From: Kalmusia sp. IMI 367209
Taxonomy: Eukaryota > Ascomycota > Dothideomycetes > Pleosporales > Didymosphaeriaceae
DNA: 64,000 nt
Assembly: GCA_027946365.1 (NCBI GenBank)
Contig: JAPEUQ010000001.1
Span: 1,612,001-1,676,000, forward strand
Direction of reading: 5' to 3'
The notes below the pieces were generated by a model. The model worked only from the letters and a program-made list of their open reading frames with translations, searched no databases and was not told the DNA's origin. Of the stretch, positions 11,624-23,380 are shown in pieces (position 1 is the stretch's first letter; each line of letters starts with the position of its first letter). A program made the position numbers and the translations under genes.

Positions 11624-12490
11624 TCATCCGTCTTCATCATCCATGACGAGATCGCGCAACTCCTCATCCGCTGCCCAATTGATACCGCTGCCCACGATCA
11701 TTGCAGATAGAATGCCTTTTAGTATCCTCATTCGCGTACGTGACTCTTTGACATTCTTCTCGGCACTCTCAACTTTGTCCCGGAGCTGGGGATCTTGGAT
11801 GTCTTCGATAGACTGCACTTTCACTTCTTCAGCCAACCTTAAGACGCCCTCGGATAGTTGGCGGTTCTCTCTGTTGGCAGCAATATTGCCCTGCTCGGCA
11901 GTACTCAAGGCACGTGTTGCCGACGCCAGTTTTGAGGCTAGCAAGCCATGCACCATCGACACAGCATCGTTTTCGCTGATTAAGGGTAGCATTCGCCTCA
12001 AAAATTGTTAGCATGGGTTGAGCAGCCTGGCTTGAACCAACATACTTCTCCGCATAGTCCGTATGTTGCTGATTGCCATGAACAGCTTTGAGGACAGGAT
12101 CCATGACTAAGACGTTATGAGATATCCTGTTTCGGATTTCAAACTTTGTCCTCGCCTCCATAGCCTCGCGCTGTGCTATGATCAGCTGCTCTTGTAAGAC
12201 ATCATCTGATAGTGCGGAGACGTCCGGCACATGTGCTGCAAACACGTCAGATCGCGACACGGTCACATTGACCATGGTAGTGATTGTGACGTGCCTTCGG
12301 TTTGCGCCTCAATGAGGCTCTTTTCTAACTCAAGCTCCCGCAGCTGATCGTACAGCTGCAGCGCGAGTTGCTCTATTTCTGAGAACGCGAACGCGTCGCT
12401 GTGTGGCGTTTGGAGCAGATCAGAATAGTCGTTTGGGTCTAACGGTTTCGCCAGCCGGTCTGTCATGGGAGTATCGTTTGCACTCGCCAT
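11624..12490 (-). CDS. CENP-H-like inner kinetochore protein
   Basis: Exons 12490-12295, 12235-12046 and 11996-11624; 252 aa. The protein is almost entirely helical/coiled-coil and ends with a block, RILKGILSAMIVGSGINWAADEEL, that matches the C-terminus I associate with fungal CENP-H (Fta3) proteins. CENP-H belongs to the constitutive centromere-associated network that links CENP-A chromatin to the outer kinetochore. Intron 2 (12045-11997) has a GTATGT donor and GCTAAC branch site. Intron 1 (12294-12236, 59 bp) fits frame only with a GC donor (GCACGT...GCAG), a GC-AG intron; every GT alternative fails phase. Divergent from ATG11 across 229 bp. Confidence 0.7.
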
Positions 12491-12719
12491 TATCGCGAGG
12501 AAGAGTCGAGTATAACTTTGTGCACCCCCATGGCGCACCTGAGCGCGTCTCCATAGATGATGCAGCCTCGGTTGGCCCGTGCCCTGATCCCTGTAGCCCA
12601 CGCGCATCTAGTGGTACCTTGTGCCTAACGCCGCTCACGCCCAACACTCGAGCTCTCTCACTCCCCCAACAGTTGCAGTGTAGCCAGGCGGACACTGCTA
12701 CAGCTGGAGCGGTTGCCGG
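12491..12719. promoter_or_regulatory. divergent promoter, CENP-H-like gene / ATG11
   Basis: 229 bp between two outward-facing start codons must hold both promoters. No TATA box stands out. Confidence 0.5.
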
Positions 12720-15700
12720 ATGTCGCTACAGATTGCTGTAGCTCATACGGGCCAGCGTTTTGACGCTGATCCCGTCGGCTTCAGCTCCGTCGATGCGCTG
12801 AAGCAATGGATCGCAACCGTTGTAGACATACCACCTGAGCACCAAATACTACTGACACCGCGAGGGAAGCATGTTAAACTACAAGCACTACTTACAGAGG
12901 TAACAGATTTGCTCTGAGGCTCTAAAATGTACGTTGCTGACACTATTGCAGAAAGAGCTATTCGTCTACGATCGCGAACTCTCATCTGAGTCCCAGAATA
13001 TCGCCACTGAAGCTCCGCTACCTGATATTGTCACCCCTGATGACTCTCCCGACACGCTTTCGAGCCATACCGACCTACGAGCATGGCAGGCACTTTTCCA
13101 GGCCCGGCGCGACTGGGCCTTCGCCATACTCGAGCAGTCCCTTGCCATGTCCCGCGTAGCCTCGCAGACCTTCGCAGAACAGGCAACGATTGAGAAAGCA
13201 ACACAGATTGCTGTCGGGAATCCTACTGCACACATACGAGGTTTGGAGCAGAAACACCGGGAGGCAAAGGAGTGGTTTGATGGAGTCGAGAAGGAGGCAA
13301 CGGAGAACCTGCGGGGGCTGGATGGAGACTACGGACAACTGAGTGCAATTCCTGCCAAAGCCGAGTTCGTTCAATTTCTCGCGAAGGAACTGCGGTCGGC
13401 CCAGGCAGCGCAAAGCATCCGCAAGACTTCTGCCAACCGGACGATTTCGCTCCAAGAGTTCCTCGACTTTGAGTCGATAAAACAAGCTGCAGGAATTAGC
13501 AAATCTGTCCGCGAATCCTTCAGGAAACATATAGCAGATATGGGCACTCAGCTGGAGAAGATCAATGCAGATCACAACGAGCTTCAAGGCGCAGCCGGGC
13601 AAAGTCAAAGTCGGTCGCTAGTGGATGACTCGGAAGAGCCGGTGCGGCTCTACAACGAGATTGATCAAGTAGCTAAGAAGGTGAACTCGGATCTTGGGCA
13701 TGTCATGGGACTTCCATCCGACCCTAAGTCGGTCGCTCAAGTCTCCAAGATGGCGCTCTTGCACACTCGAAATTTTCTGCCTGCTATCAAAGAATACAGT
13801 GTTGAGATGAGCGATCTCGTTCGGCGGTCCGTAGAACAGAAGAACAATGCGGTCAGGAACGCGGTTGAGAGCATGCGTGGTGTTGCAAATATCGGATCAG
13901 TCATAGCGAGTCTTCACCAGGAACTCGACACGATCAATCTCCCGCAAGAAGGCATGGCCGCTTTTGAGCTCATATCGCTTGTGGGTAGATTGCCATTTGT
14001 ATACGGGTCACTCATGGTCGAGTCGGTCCGGCGGCGCGAGTGGGCGGAGAAGATGCAAAGAGACACGTCATCGCTTGCCGAAGAGATGGCTACATTTCAG
14101 GAAGAAGAAGAGCGTCGAAGGAAAAAGTGGCTCAAGCAAGTTTCAGATGTGGTCAATCTGGACGCTGTGCAGACAAGCCCCCTTGGTTTCGAAATGAACG
14201 TTCAGCCGGAGAAGAATTACTGGCCGGAGGTCACTCGAGAGGAGCTCCAGGATTACCTTAAAATACTTCAAGGATTAGAAGGACAGAGTACTGAAGCTGA
14301 GACGCTTGCGCAGACTATCAAAGACTTGGACCGACCTACACGACAGCAGATAAAGCGCGCGAAGAACTTTAAGATGGGCAGCGTTCATGAGCCGGCGTTC
14401 GGGAAAGGATCACAACTTATGTTACGAGGAGACGATGAGCTTCGCGTGTTACGGGAAGCTAACAGCAAGCTAGAGGACGAATTAAAGGGTTCGAAAAGTA
14501 GGGTGCGGCGCTTAGAAGATGTGCTTCATCGTCAGAACCATGTCAATAGGCTCTCGATCGGAGGCGGTATGCCATCATTTGGACCTCAAAGTCCTGCCGA
14601 TCCATCGACACCAACCATCGAAGCACCTTCTCCTGGACCGATGGCAGACCACTCCCGACGATCATCCATTTCTTCACGGCGTTTCTCCACGAATCAAGGG
14701 CAGGATGATAAGCGTCGAATTGTACGTCTGGAGCAAGAACTAATGACCGAGAAGGAAGCGCGCCTAAGATTAGAAAAAGAAGCTCAGACCAAGAAAGATG
14801 ATGATGTGGACTTGCAACGTCAGGTCGAAGAGGCAGTTTCCACAAAAGCTGAACTCATGGAAAACATGAAGGCACAGCAGAAGGAGTTCGCTGATGAGCG
14901 ACGCTCACTCGAGCAAGAGATACAGGCGTATAAAGGCAAGATTGATGAGTTTGAGGATGAGATAGAGCGCGTTCTTGGCAGCCGTGACCACGAGCGAACA
15001 GGTGTCGATGCAAAGATACAGGAACTAGTCTCTGAGGTCGACAAGGCTCGCAAGGATGCTGTAGAGCAAAGCAAACAAGCGGCTAAGCGCATCGCCGTCC
15101 TCCAAGCCGAACTCGAAAAACGGAGAAGGTTGGACATCGAGCAATATGAACAGCTCTCCAACGCATTTGCTCGTTTATCACCCGATAGTAACGTGCCTGA
15201 AGACAACAATATTCTTGTTTCGCAGCTCGAAGATCTGGCAGTACGTTCTTCGGATCATCTGCATGAACTGCAACAAGCTGTGGCAATGGCTAAAACGGAG
15301 AATGAGAATGCGCGTCGTAGAGCGAGCGAACAGGAGATGGATTTGAAATCCAAACTCGCCGAAGAGGAAACAGCAACGTCAGCTCTGCGTGAGCAATTAG
15401 ACAAAGCGAACGCAAAGATGACATCCATTACGGCTGAGCTTGAAGAAGAGCGACACCATCTACATGACTTGAGAGCCAAATTTGCGGAAGGCGAGACTGG
15501 CTCCGAGTCACTCAGAAAGCGCGTTGAGGAAGAGGAAGAGAAGGTTGGACGACTTCAGATTGACCTTGCAGAGGAGAGGGGACACTCTAATAGCCTTGAC
15601 GTCGAGCTTATGCATCTACAGAAAAAGATCCTCAAGTACGAAGAATTTGATTCCTCACGGACTCATGAGCGTTTGCGCCGAGCTAAAGAACTTAGCAAGC

Positions 15701-17175
15701 GCGCGTATTCGCAACAGGATCGTCTACTTCGTCTTGTTGACTCGCTCGGATATGTTATTACCTTCGAAGATGGCAATATGACCCTACACCGCGCGTCGAA
15801 GGTTGGTAGTAGCACGACTTTGATCGACACCACCGGCCTCAGCAGGAGTACAACAACGCCCTCACCGACGCCTCTCAAGCAGCATCTCGAGAACTACGCC
15901 GACCTTTCCTTCTTGCATTGGACGGAATCGACAGATCCTGAGGAAGAGGACCAGCGGTATCACGAGCTCATGGACAACCTTAACCGATTCGATCTCGACA
16001 TTTTCTGTGAATTCTTTTTCAAGCGTATGCGAGACATCGAATACACAGCCCGCAAATTCAAACACGAGACCCGCGCTTACCGCGAGAAATCAAAGGCTCT
16101 ACAAGTCGAATCCCACAACAAGATCGCCTACCGGTCTTTCAAAGAAGGCGATCTCGCACTCTTCCTACCTACACGCAACCAAGCCACACGACCCTGGGCT
16201 GCTTTCAATGTTGGCGCCCCGCATTTCTTCCTCCGCGAGGAAGAATCCCACCGACTCCAAGGCCGCGACTGGCTCGTCGCGCGCATCTCCAAAATCGAAG
16301 AACGCATCGTTGACCTCTCCAAAACAATGGACCACCGGCCCTCCATAGACGGCCGCTCCATCGCCTCCAGTAGCGCCGTCTCCTTCGAAGACGACAACCC
16401 TTTCGAGCTCTCCGACGGCCTGCGCTGGTACCTCATTGAAGCCTCTGAGGAGAAGCCCGGCGCGCCGCCCGGGGGCCCTGGCCTAGGCAAGACCGCCGCA
16501 GCCCCCAGCATGACGCGTGAACCCGCCCAAGGCAAAATGGAAAAAAAGTTATCTTCAGATCCAGCGAAAACCCTAGGTAAATCTCTCGACAGCCGGCGCA
16601 GCAGCGGCACGAGCAGGAAGAGTGTGCCGGCCGCAGGCAACCGCAATTCCATGGACGTAGGCGATGCCACGGCAGATTCAGGACCGAACTCGAACTCGGC
16701 GACTCGGGGAGCGAGCCCAGCCACAGCCGGACCGGGACCGAGCCATCTTCGGGAGAGTGAGGCTAGTGGTGCGAGCGTAGAGCGCCTCCTCGAGGTCCAG
16801 CAGTATGAGGTGCGGAAGGACCACCTGTGGGGACCTTAGGTTTGGCCTCGTGTAAATCAAACCTAGGCAGCCACGTTCATCTCGTTTGCTTTACTGACAC
16901 CGTGCAGGGTCGCTCGCCGACAGTGCCTGAGCGTCAAGCCTCGTCTTCGCCTCAGAAGGGATTTCCTCACGGTTCTTTGTCGAATCGGAGTGGGAGTGGT
17001 GTGCTGCGTGGTGCGGAGCCGCGGGGGAGCGAGTCCGGATTTGCAGAGGATGGCGGGTTCGAGTGAGTCGGCAAGTCCGGGTGCGAGTCCGAGGAAGCAG
17101 CCGCCAGGCAGGAAAGGCAGCATCTGGGATAGTCTTTTTCAGGTGGACGTCAAGTATCAGAAATCGAGGAAGTGA
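12720..17175 (+). CDS. atg11: autophagy scaffold protein Atg11
   Basis: Exon 1 12720-12899, 52-bp intron (GTAACA...TTGCAG), large exon 12952-16809, then two tentative small exons 16908-17062 and 17112-17175; ~1418 aa. Atg11 scaffolds selective autophagy (mitophagy, pexophagy), binding cargo receptors and Atg1. The N-terminus is a ubiquitin-like fold (MSLQIAVAHTGQRF ... HQILLTPRGKHVKLQ). A long coiled coil spans ~500-970 and the conserved Atg11 C-terminal domain ~1010-1170. The last exon supplies the closing motif KGSIWDSLFQVDVKY, common at fungal Atg11 ends. If intron 2 (16810-16907) is retained, translation stops at 16837-16839 and this motif is lost. The final 49-bp intron (GTGAGT...GGCAG) is needed to bring the motif into frame. 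Confidence 0.9.
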
Positions 17176-17672
17176 GGACATGGTTTGGTGTCTGGGCACC
17201 GCATGTTGGGACCTTGTTGTCGGATTGTAAGATTAGCGTGAGTGCATTTCTGGGATCTAGCTACTAGGGGACGAGGAATGGGTAGATGTGAAGGGATAAA
17301 AGAAGAAGTAATTTGTCTGGGGAACCTAATTGTTGGTGCAAGATTGTGCGGCGTGATTAGAACATCTACCCTGCTCTTCGAGTACCTCATGTAACGAAAC
17401 CGACTATTCCTTTTGCCTCCTGAGAGCAATCTTTCATATACGCCAGGCACAAGAGTCATTGCCAAAGACAAATATGTCTCCAAGATCCCAGCCCCGCTGC
17501 CCACTCAAGAAGAACTTGCTTCAAGTCTCCGAACCACAATACGTAACGCTTTCTAACATTCAACAATGCATTTTAACATTCGGCAGAACCGCAAAACCCT
17601 CCACTAGGATTGACTTCAATTTTAGTAAGACGCTCTCAGCCCTGCACTCGCTGCTCAAACTCGAGATCAACA
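17176..17672. other. intergenic downstream of ATG11
   Basis: About 500 bp, probably the ATG11 3' UTR and a promoter. No gene recognised. Confidence 0.5.
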
Positions 17673-18087
17673 ATGGCAAAGCAGACCTCACAAGCAGTTG
17701 CATACGCTACGGAGCCGTCTGCTACAAAGCCCGTTCAAAATACCACCGCTAGATGCGCGAGCATGACCGTGGACTGCAAGAACACAAGGCTGACACTGGA
17801 GTTGGTCGCTGACGTCTATTTAAGAGGAGGGGAGGGGCCTACTTGCCCCGTGGAGGTGATGCGGAGGATTAATAATATTCACATCGAGACGGATTACGGC
17901 TTTGTTGCGGTCAGCTGGCGGACATCTTGCGCAGCCTGCGGATGCTGAGCAGGAGCGGGTCGAGATGATGAGGCGGGCTTGGGAGAAGCATGAGGAGGAG
18001 GAGAAGTACTGCTCGTGTGAGACTAGGATTGGAGATTTAGAGGTCTGCGGCGGAATCGTTAGTGCAGCGATCAGGTCTTTGCTCTAA
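17673..18087 (+). CDS. weak candidate small hypothetical protein, frame-disrupted
   Basis: An ATG at 17673 opens a frame (MAKQTSQAVAYATEPSATKP...) with a plausible segment MTVDCKNTRLTLELVADVYL, ending at 17948. The frame +1 relative to it continues with a helical, Glu/Arg-rich stretch (AEQERVEMMRRAWEKHEEEE) to 18087. The two parts look like one protein, but the switch between 17860 and 17946 has no usable intron (GTCAG...GCAG would be 25 bp). It could be a decayed gene, a sequencing indel, or chance. No family recognised. Confidence 0.25.
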
Positions 18088-18954
18088 TTCTTCACATGCT
18101 GCCTTGCGTTTATGCGCGCCTCTGTGATCATCCCTGCTGATTATGTTAGTGAGATTGTAGTTCTCGTGTGTAAGCATGTCGATCTCGATGGTGTTGCTCG
18201 CCTTAAGGCCCTCCAGCGTGGCGACTGATGACATTGTAGACGATAAGACGGTGTGTTGGGTACGAATGCGAGTAGTGATCCTAGGAAGCGGTCGCAGAGT
18301 CAGACAGCGAGAAAGTCGCGAACGTATATAGCCTGCGGCGTGTGCAAGGATGCGTCAGTCGCCATGAGGAGATGAGAGTAGAGTAGGGGAGAGGGCAGGT
18401 AGGGTTGATTCAGGTCAAGTGGGAGAGCAGAAAGGCACGACCTAGGCGCCATGATATATGAAAGGTGGACTTAGCATCGGCAAAGCTGGAGGCTCGTAAG
18501 GACTGTGTTTCTCGGGAGCTATGTGCTATTGTTCTCGAAGTGTCTAGGAGACTGGATTGCAGCGATGACTATTCACGCAGACGATCTTATTGGCTATGCG
18601 TGAAGCTGATGGAATATGTATGCAGCTAAACGAATTGGTCTAATGTTGACAATCTTAATTCGCTCAGATTCAACCGATTTCACTCTTCAATTCAGCTTCA
18701 GTCAGTAGAGATAGGTGTTAAGTCTGACTGGAAGCCACCCGAAAAACAGGGCGGTAGTGACAGTCATTAGCTGACCTGGGTTCTAGCAGCCCGTCATTGT
18801 GTGCCTGCCCACCAAGGAATGCATCTACTCACAAGAACTTGCAATTTTATTTTTGCATTGTATTGCATACCCAACCAACTAACTCTTCCTCTCCAACTTC
18901 CAGCACATTCCAAAGGCCTACCAATTTCTACAATCCCCTTCTCTCTCTCCACAC
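18088..18954. other. intergenic, nothing recognised
   Basis: 867 bp before the 3' end of the MFS gene; no supported gene, no repeat noticed. Confidence 0.5.
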
Positions 18955-20597
18955 CTAAATCATATACCGATACCCCTTCTGCAGCCTCCTTGCCTTGACC
19001 ACATCCACCCCCTCCATCTCCGCCGTCTTCTCCAGCTTCCGCCTCTCGCTCTCGTCCAGCTCCCTATCGTCTTCCTCCAACTTCGCCAACTGCTTGTTTT
19101 GCATCTGCAAATAGAATTTCATGGCCACGAAGCACGCCAGCGCCAGGAGCTCCAGCCCAATGCACACCCCGAGCGCAGGACGATAATGCGGCGCCGTCGA
19201 GTCGGTGTATGTGAAGGGCGTCCAGATAGACGCGCTGTTGCCAATGCTGTTGATGAAGGCGAGGGCAGCAGCGCGCTTGGCGGGTGGGCGGGGGATGGCG
19301 TTGGAGATCCAGGCGTAGATTGTGCCGTTCTGCGCGAAGACGAAGTTCATGAGGAAGAAGGAGAAGTAGCGCGGTCCGAAGCTGTCGGTCGTCATGAAGA
19401 CGATGAAGCCGATGGAGCTCACGAAGACCGGGTACGTCAGGAACCAGAACCGGTTTCCGACGTGGTCGCTCGCGTAGCAGTGCGCATAGCTGTAGAACAC
19501 CATGAAGACGTACGGCGGTGCGACGAGCAGCAGCGAGATGGTCTGGCTGTAGCCGAGCGTCTTCGTGAGTGTAGGGAAGAAGTTCTGGAAGCCTGCCGCG
19601 CCTGTGATGCCCATGTATGCAATCGCTAGCATGTACGTCTTCGGGTCCTGGAAGGCAAGCTTCATGCCTTGGATCTGCGACATGCCGCCCGCCTCGTCCA
19701 CGTCGGCTTCTGCGGCGTCGATGGCGAGGCGTCGATTGGCCACGAGCTTCTCCTCGTGAGAGAGCGCGTTCCAGGTATCGGGGAAGTCGGGCAGGATAAT
19801 GACGACGAGAATGCCGATTGTGACGGTGATGGCACCTTCGATGATGTATAGCCATTGCCAAGCGCTCATCCCCATCTCACCCGCGAGGCCGTTCAAGATT
19901 CCCGCTGCGATAAGGTTACCGAAGGCGCCCGAAACGAGAGAGCCGGAGTAGAAGATGGCGTTGCGCTTTGCAAGTTCTTCTCTGGTGGGACGATTAGCCA
20001 GTGTCGCGACGATGTTTATTCCGTAGACTTGCTTACTTCGTATACCATTTCGACAAGTAGAACAGCACACCTGCGAAGAAAGGAGCTTCCACTATGCCGA
20101 GGATGAATCGACAAGCGACGATACCGCCGTAGTTGGTGACCTGCGAAGTGCAGGCACTGACCAGTCCCCACGCAATGGTGAAGAAGCCCAAATACCAAGA
20201 TGGCCTGCCAACGTAGTTGAGGAGTAAGTTGGAGGGCACCTGCATTAGAATGTATCCGACGAAGAGGATCGAAAGTCCAACTTGGTATTGATCACCCTCC
20301 AAGTGCAAGTCTTGTATGAGACCCTGCAATTTGGCTGCGGCGTAGTTGTTCCTGCAGCAAACGGTCAGTGTAACGCAGGTAGCCGCGGGTGGAACCAACG
20401 TACCGGTCGATGTAATTCATGAGATAAACAAGGATGACCAAGGGCATGATGCGCATGTCAATCTTGCGTCTCAGCTTCCTCGCAATCTTCTTCTCCTCCT
20501 CTGTCAACGCCCCATGAGAAATATCTTCTCGGTGCGTCGTCTCAGCCTTCTCGGCCTCGCTGATGATATCTGGATCCCTCAATGCGTGTTCCGCCAT
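18955..20597 (-). CDS. MFS transporter, anion:cation symporter (Tna1-like) family
   Basis: Exons 20597-20404, 20351-20037, 19981-18955; introns 52 and 55 bp (GTACGT...CTGCAG, GTAAGC...ACCAG); 511 aa. Twelve predicted membrane helices. Landmarks of the ACS/allantoate-permease family: RRKIDMRIMPLVILVYLMNYIDR before helix 1, GYILMQVPSNLLL in helix 2, [30 protein letters not shown] around helix 4, then a cytosolic loop and six more helices. The family imports nicotinate, allantoate, pantothenate, biotin or similar carboxylates through the plasma membrane by proton symport; the substrate cannot be read from sequence. Each splice joins within a conserved motif, so the model is firm. Confidence 0.88.
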
Positions 20598-21192
20598 CTT
20601 GAAAGTCAGGTCTCGCGCTGGTCTGGGGAAGATGCGGGGAATGAAACGGTCTTAAAGCGAAGCTATGGGGTAATTAAGGGCGAAGCACCGACTAGAGGTG
20701 ATAAGCGCGACCAAGCACACCGCATGACGAGTGATCGGCGCCGACACGTTCACCAAAACCCACCACCATGGACGACAAGCGTGCGCCGGGTCCAACCGCG
20801 GGACAAAGGCAACGGTGCCGCGTGCGCATCGCGATTGGTTGCCAGTCGCACATCGCACTATTTAGACCAATGGTCGACGCGCGGCTGGGTACCCGCAAAT
20901 CGAGCCGTCATGATCAGCACCTCGCACTGTCGATAACAGGCAGGTGCCTAAGGGGGCCAAGCATGCGAGGGTGAATAAGATGGGAAGTATGCAACGAGCC
21001 ACAGCATGTATACAGATATGCTTGCAGCGGAGATAAGATTTTGGTATACGACTGGAAATGACTTAGCTAGTACAACAGTGATATCGTAAGACTCATGGCC
21101 CAATAAAAAAACGCCGAGGGCGATCCTTCCCTGTGTCCAACCTCCCATTCAATAACGCCCTTTGCCGAAATCAGATTGAAAATTGCCCTCGT
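20598..21192. other. intergenic between MFS and DUF7053 genes
   Basis: 595 bp containing the MFS promoter side and the 3' end of the next minus-strand gene. Open frames overlap without domain content. Confidence 0.5.
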
Positions 21193-22344
21193 TTATGCAC
21201 CACTGGTACGTCGTGCATGTTCGTAGGGGGAATATATTGGAGGTTGCGCATAGTGTTGTTGCATCCGCGCAAAATCCTGAGGATTGTACTTGTATTCTTC
21301 CTTCCCGGGCCACGGTACTTCTTGGAACCGCCTCCTCTCTTCGTGCTCTTCCCGGGTCTCTTCCATGGTCGGAAGTTCACTGGAAAATTCCTTGTTGTCA
21401 AGGCCCGGTGAGCGCATGCCACCGCTTGAGGCGTACGAACTTGGTCGCGTACTCGCTCCGCTTTGGTAGGACCATCTGTTATCAGACGGATTCGGCGAAT
21501 GGCCAGACATTTCGGAGGTAGTAGAATAACGAGTGTCCTGCGGCTGCAGATGACTTGGCGAAGGCTGTGGATGGTAGAAGTCGCCGGGCAGCTCCATCAC
21601 CACGTTGTTCTGCCCTTGCGCTTGATTTGGCGGAAGGTGCATCTGTTGAGCCGGAAAAGCTGGGGACCGCATGGGCGACATGGGTAACTTGTACGGTTGT
21701 TTGGCCGGCAAGTTCGGCGATGCAGGATTTTGCGCAAGGGTGGAGCGATCCGCCGGGTTGATGGTCTTCAGCTTACCATTCTCCATCATAGCTGATAAAG
21801 CGCCCGAATCCAGAAGCTCAGCCTTCTTCAGCATCCGTTCTACCAACACTTTCGAGGCCGCCTTCATCTCCTTCTTCACAAAACTAACCATGGTGACGTT
21901 GCACTTGATCTCGATATCTTCACGTAAATACAAGCCCTCTGCCGGTGCACCGATTCCTAGCTCGCGTGTTTCTGGAGGCTCCCCTGGTTGGCTACCGCAT
22001 ATTTGCCATTTATTGCGTAGGTCTACACCCGCAGGCGCATACGTGTGTGTCTGTAGGCCCCACGGCATGTCATGGAAGCATCCTTTGAATTTGATAAGGC
22101 CGGATCCGAGCTTGCCGATACCGGGCACATATTGGATGCGCTGCGAAATCTCATACCACGTCGCATAGTACTCATCGGCGGGCGCATCGCGTGGCGCTTT
22201 GATGGCTTCAAAGCCCAGCACGAGCGGGTTCAGTTCGATGATTTCGCCATGGCTATGTAGTATGTCGATCGCGAGTTGGCGGGGGATAAAGTTCGGAATG
22301 GGTGTGATATTGATGTAGGTCGTCTTCTTCCTGGTGATACCCAT
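21193..22344 (-). CDS. DUF7053-type fungal protein
   Basis: Single exon, 383 aa from the ATG at 22344. The N-terminal ~200 residues carry the pattern I associate with DUF7053: KKTTYINITPIPNFIPRQL, then LHSHGEIIELNPLV, YEISQRIQYVPG, KFKGCFHDMPWGLQTHTYAP, and a lipid-binding (START-like) strand-helix order ending with a helix MVSFVKKEMKAASKVLVERML. The C-terminal half is disordered, Pro/Ser/Gln-rich. No molecular function is known to me. The frame stays open ~340 bp upstream, but the family start lies at MGITRKKTTY, so I use that methionine. Confidence 0.7.
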   Translation of the reverse strand: MGITRKKTTYINITPIPNFIPRQLAIDILHSHGEIIELNPLVLGFEAIKAPRDAPADEYYATWYEISQRIQYVPGIGKLGSGLIKFKGCFHDMPWGLQTHTYAPAGVDLRNKWQICGSQPGEPPETRELGIGAPAEGLYLREDIEIKCNVTMVSFVKKEMKAASKVLVERMLKKAELLDSGALSAMMENGKLKTINPADRSTLAQNPASPNLPAKQPYKLPMSPMRSPAFPAQQMHLPPNQAQGQNNVVMELPGDFYHPQPSPSHLQPQDTRYSTTSEMSGHSPNPSDNRWSYQSGASTRPSSYASSGGMRSPGLDNKEFSSELPTMEETREEHEERRRFQEVPWPGKEEYKYNPQDFARMQQHYAQPPIYSPYEHARRTSGA

Positions 22345-23380
22345 GGTGATGGTGGTCGTCGAGGTGGCAGAGAGGGCGGAAAGTTGCACAGAGGAGGTGG
22401 GAACGCGCAGTAATAAGCTGCTTACGCCCTTGCCCAGCGCTGTTAATTCGGGTTCGTTAGCTGGATAACGCCCAGCTAGAAGCATGGCTTGGCCCCAAGG
22501 GGTCCGCGTCATGCACGTGGCGTCCTTGATGATGTCAGAGCCACAAGGAAACAAAAATACCCGAAACCCCCTCAAGTTGGCACCCTTACGGCTTTTGGGC
22601 TCTGGCAAGCGATCCCAATGTCGCTTCGAACGCGGCATTTGGCCCTGAGTGCAGATGCATCGTATTTGGGATCGTGAATTCACCTCCCCGTCGTATCGAT
22701 CTGAGGTGCTATTTTTAGCAATAGCTCAGTCAGCCGAACAGTTGAGGAACGGCGGGGTTGGTGGGCGCTCGAGAACATCGAGTGAACAAGTCGCGGTCGA
22801 TTTTTTCTGTGGATGTAGCTACATCAGCTTGCCTGACAGGGCTGTGTGAATCCGGAGATCCCCACTGCCGAACAGCGTTGCTTCCACGCCAAGCGCCGCC
22901 TTTTTCAACTGTAGTCGGGCTGTGGGCTGAGCAGCACTGTGGCATCCTACCGCTGTTTGATGAGCGCCATGAACAAGCGGCGCTCCTCTATTCCCTTTGC
23001 AGCATACGCGCATGTGGACGGTCTGGCGGTGTCTCGTCGCCAGCTGACGGGTTGTGGCTGCAATTGCTGTCTCGGGTTAGCATGTGCGAAGTTGGACTGA
23101 GAGGCGACCGCATGTTGCCAAGAGCTCCCGAGATTTCTCCTCGCGTCGTCACAAAAGAGCGTGATGGGGACGGAATTCGTTTGAGCAAAGTAAGAAGAGG
23201 AACGAGAATGCTACCATGGTTCCACACATGCTCAACAATGGAAAGTGCTGTGACTCAGACATCATTAGAGGCAGGCACGAACCGCTACATAATCTTCTGA
23301 TGAATTTGTTAACTGCATTCCTACTCAGAATTAACACTGTACAACACTTTCAGCATCCCAGATACTAATATCTTCACGAT
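22345..23380. promoter_or_regulatory. 1-kb divergent intergenic region
   Basis: Separates the starts of the DUF7053 and DUF3669 genes and must contain both promoters. A 180-codon open frame (22758-23300) has no domain and poor protein character. Confidence 0.5.

Noticed and set aside
12263..12275. ATG at 12275 as a separate start for the CENP-H-like protein
   Set aside because: It would drop the first exon, which reads naturally as the N-terminal helix; the GC-AG splice joins both in frame.
22758..23300. 180-codon plus-strand open frame
   Set aside because: No domain, irregular composition, sits in a divergent promoter region.
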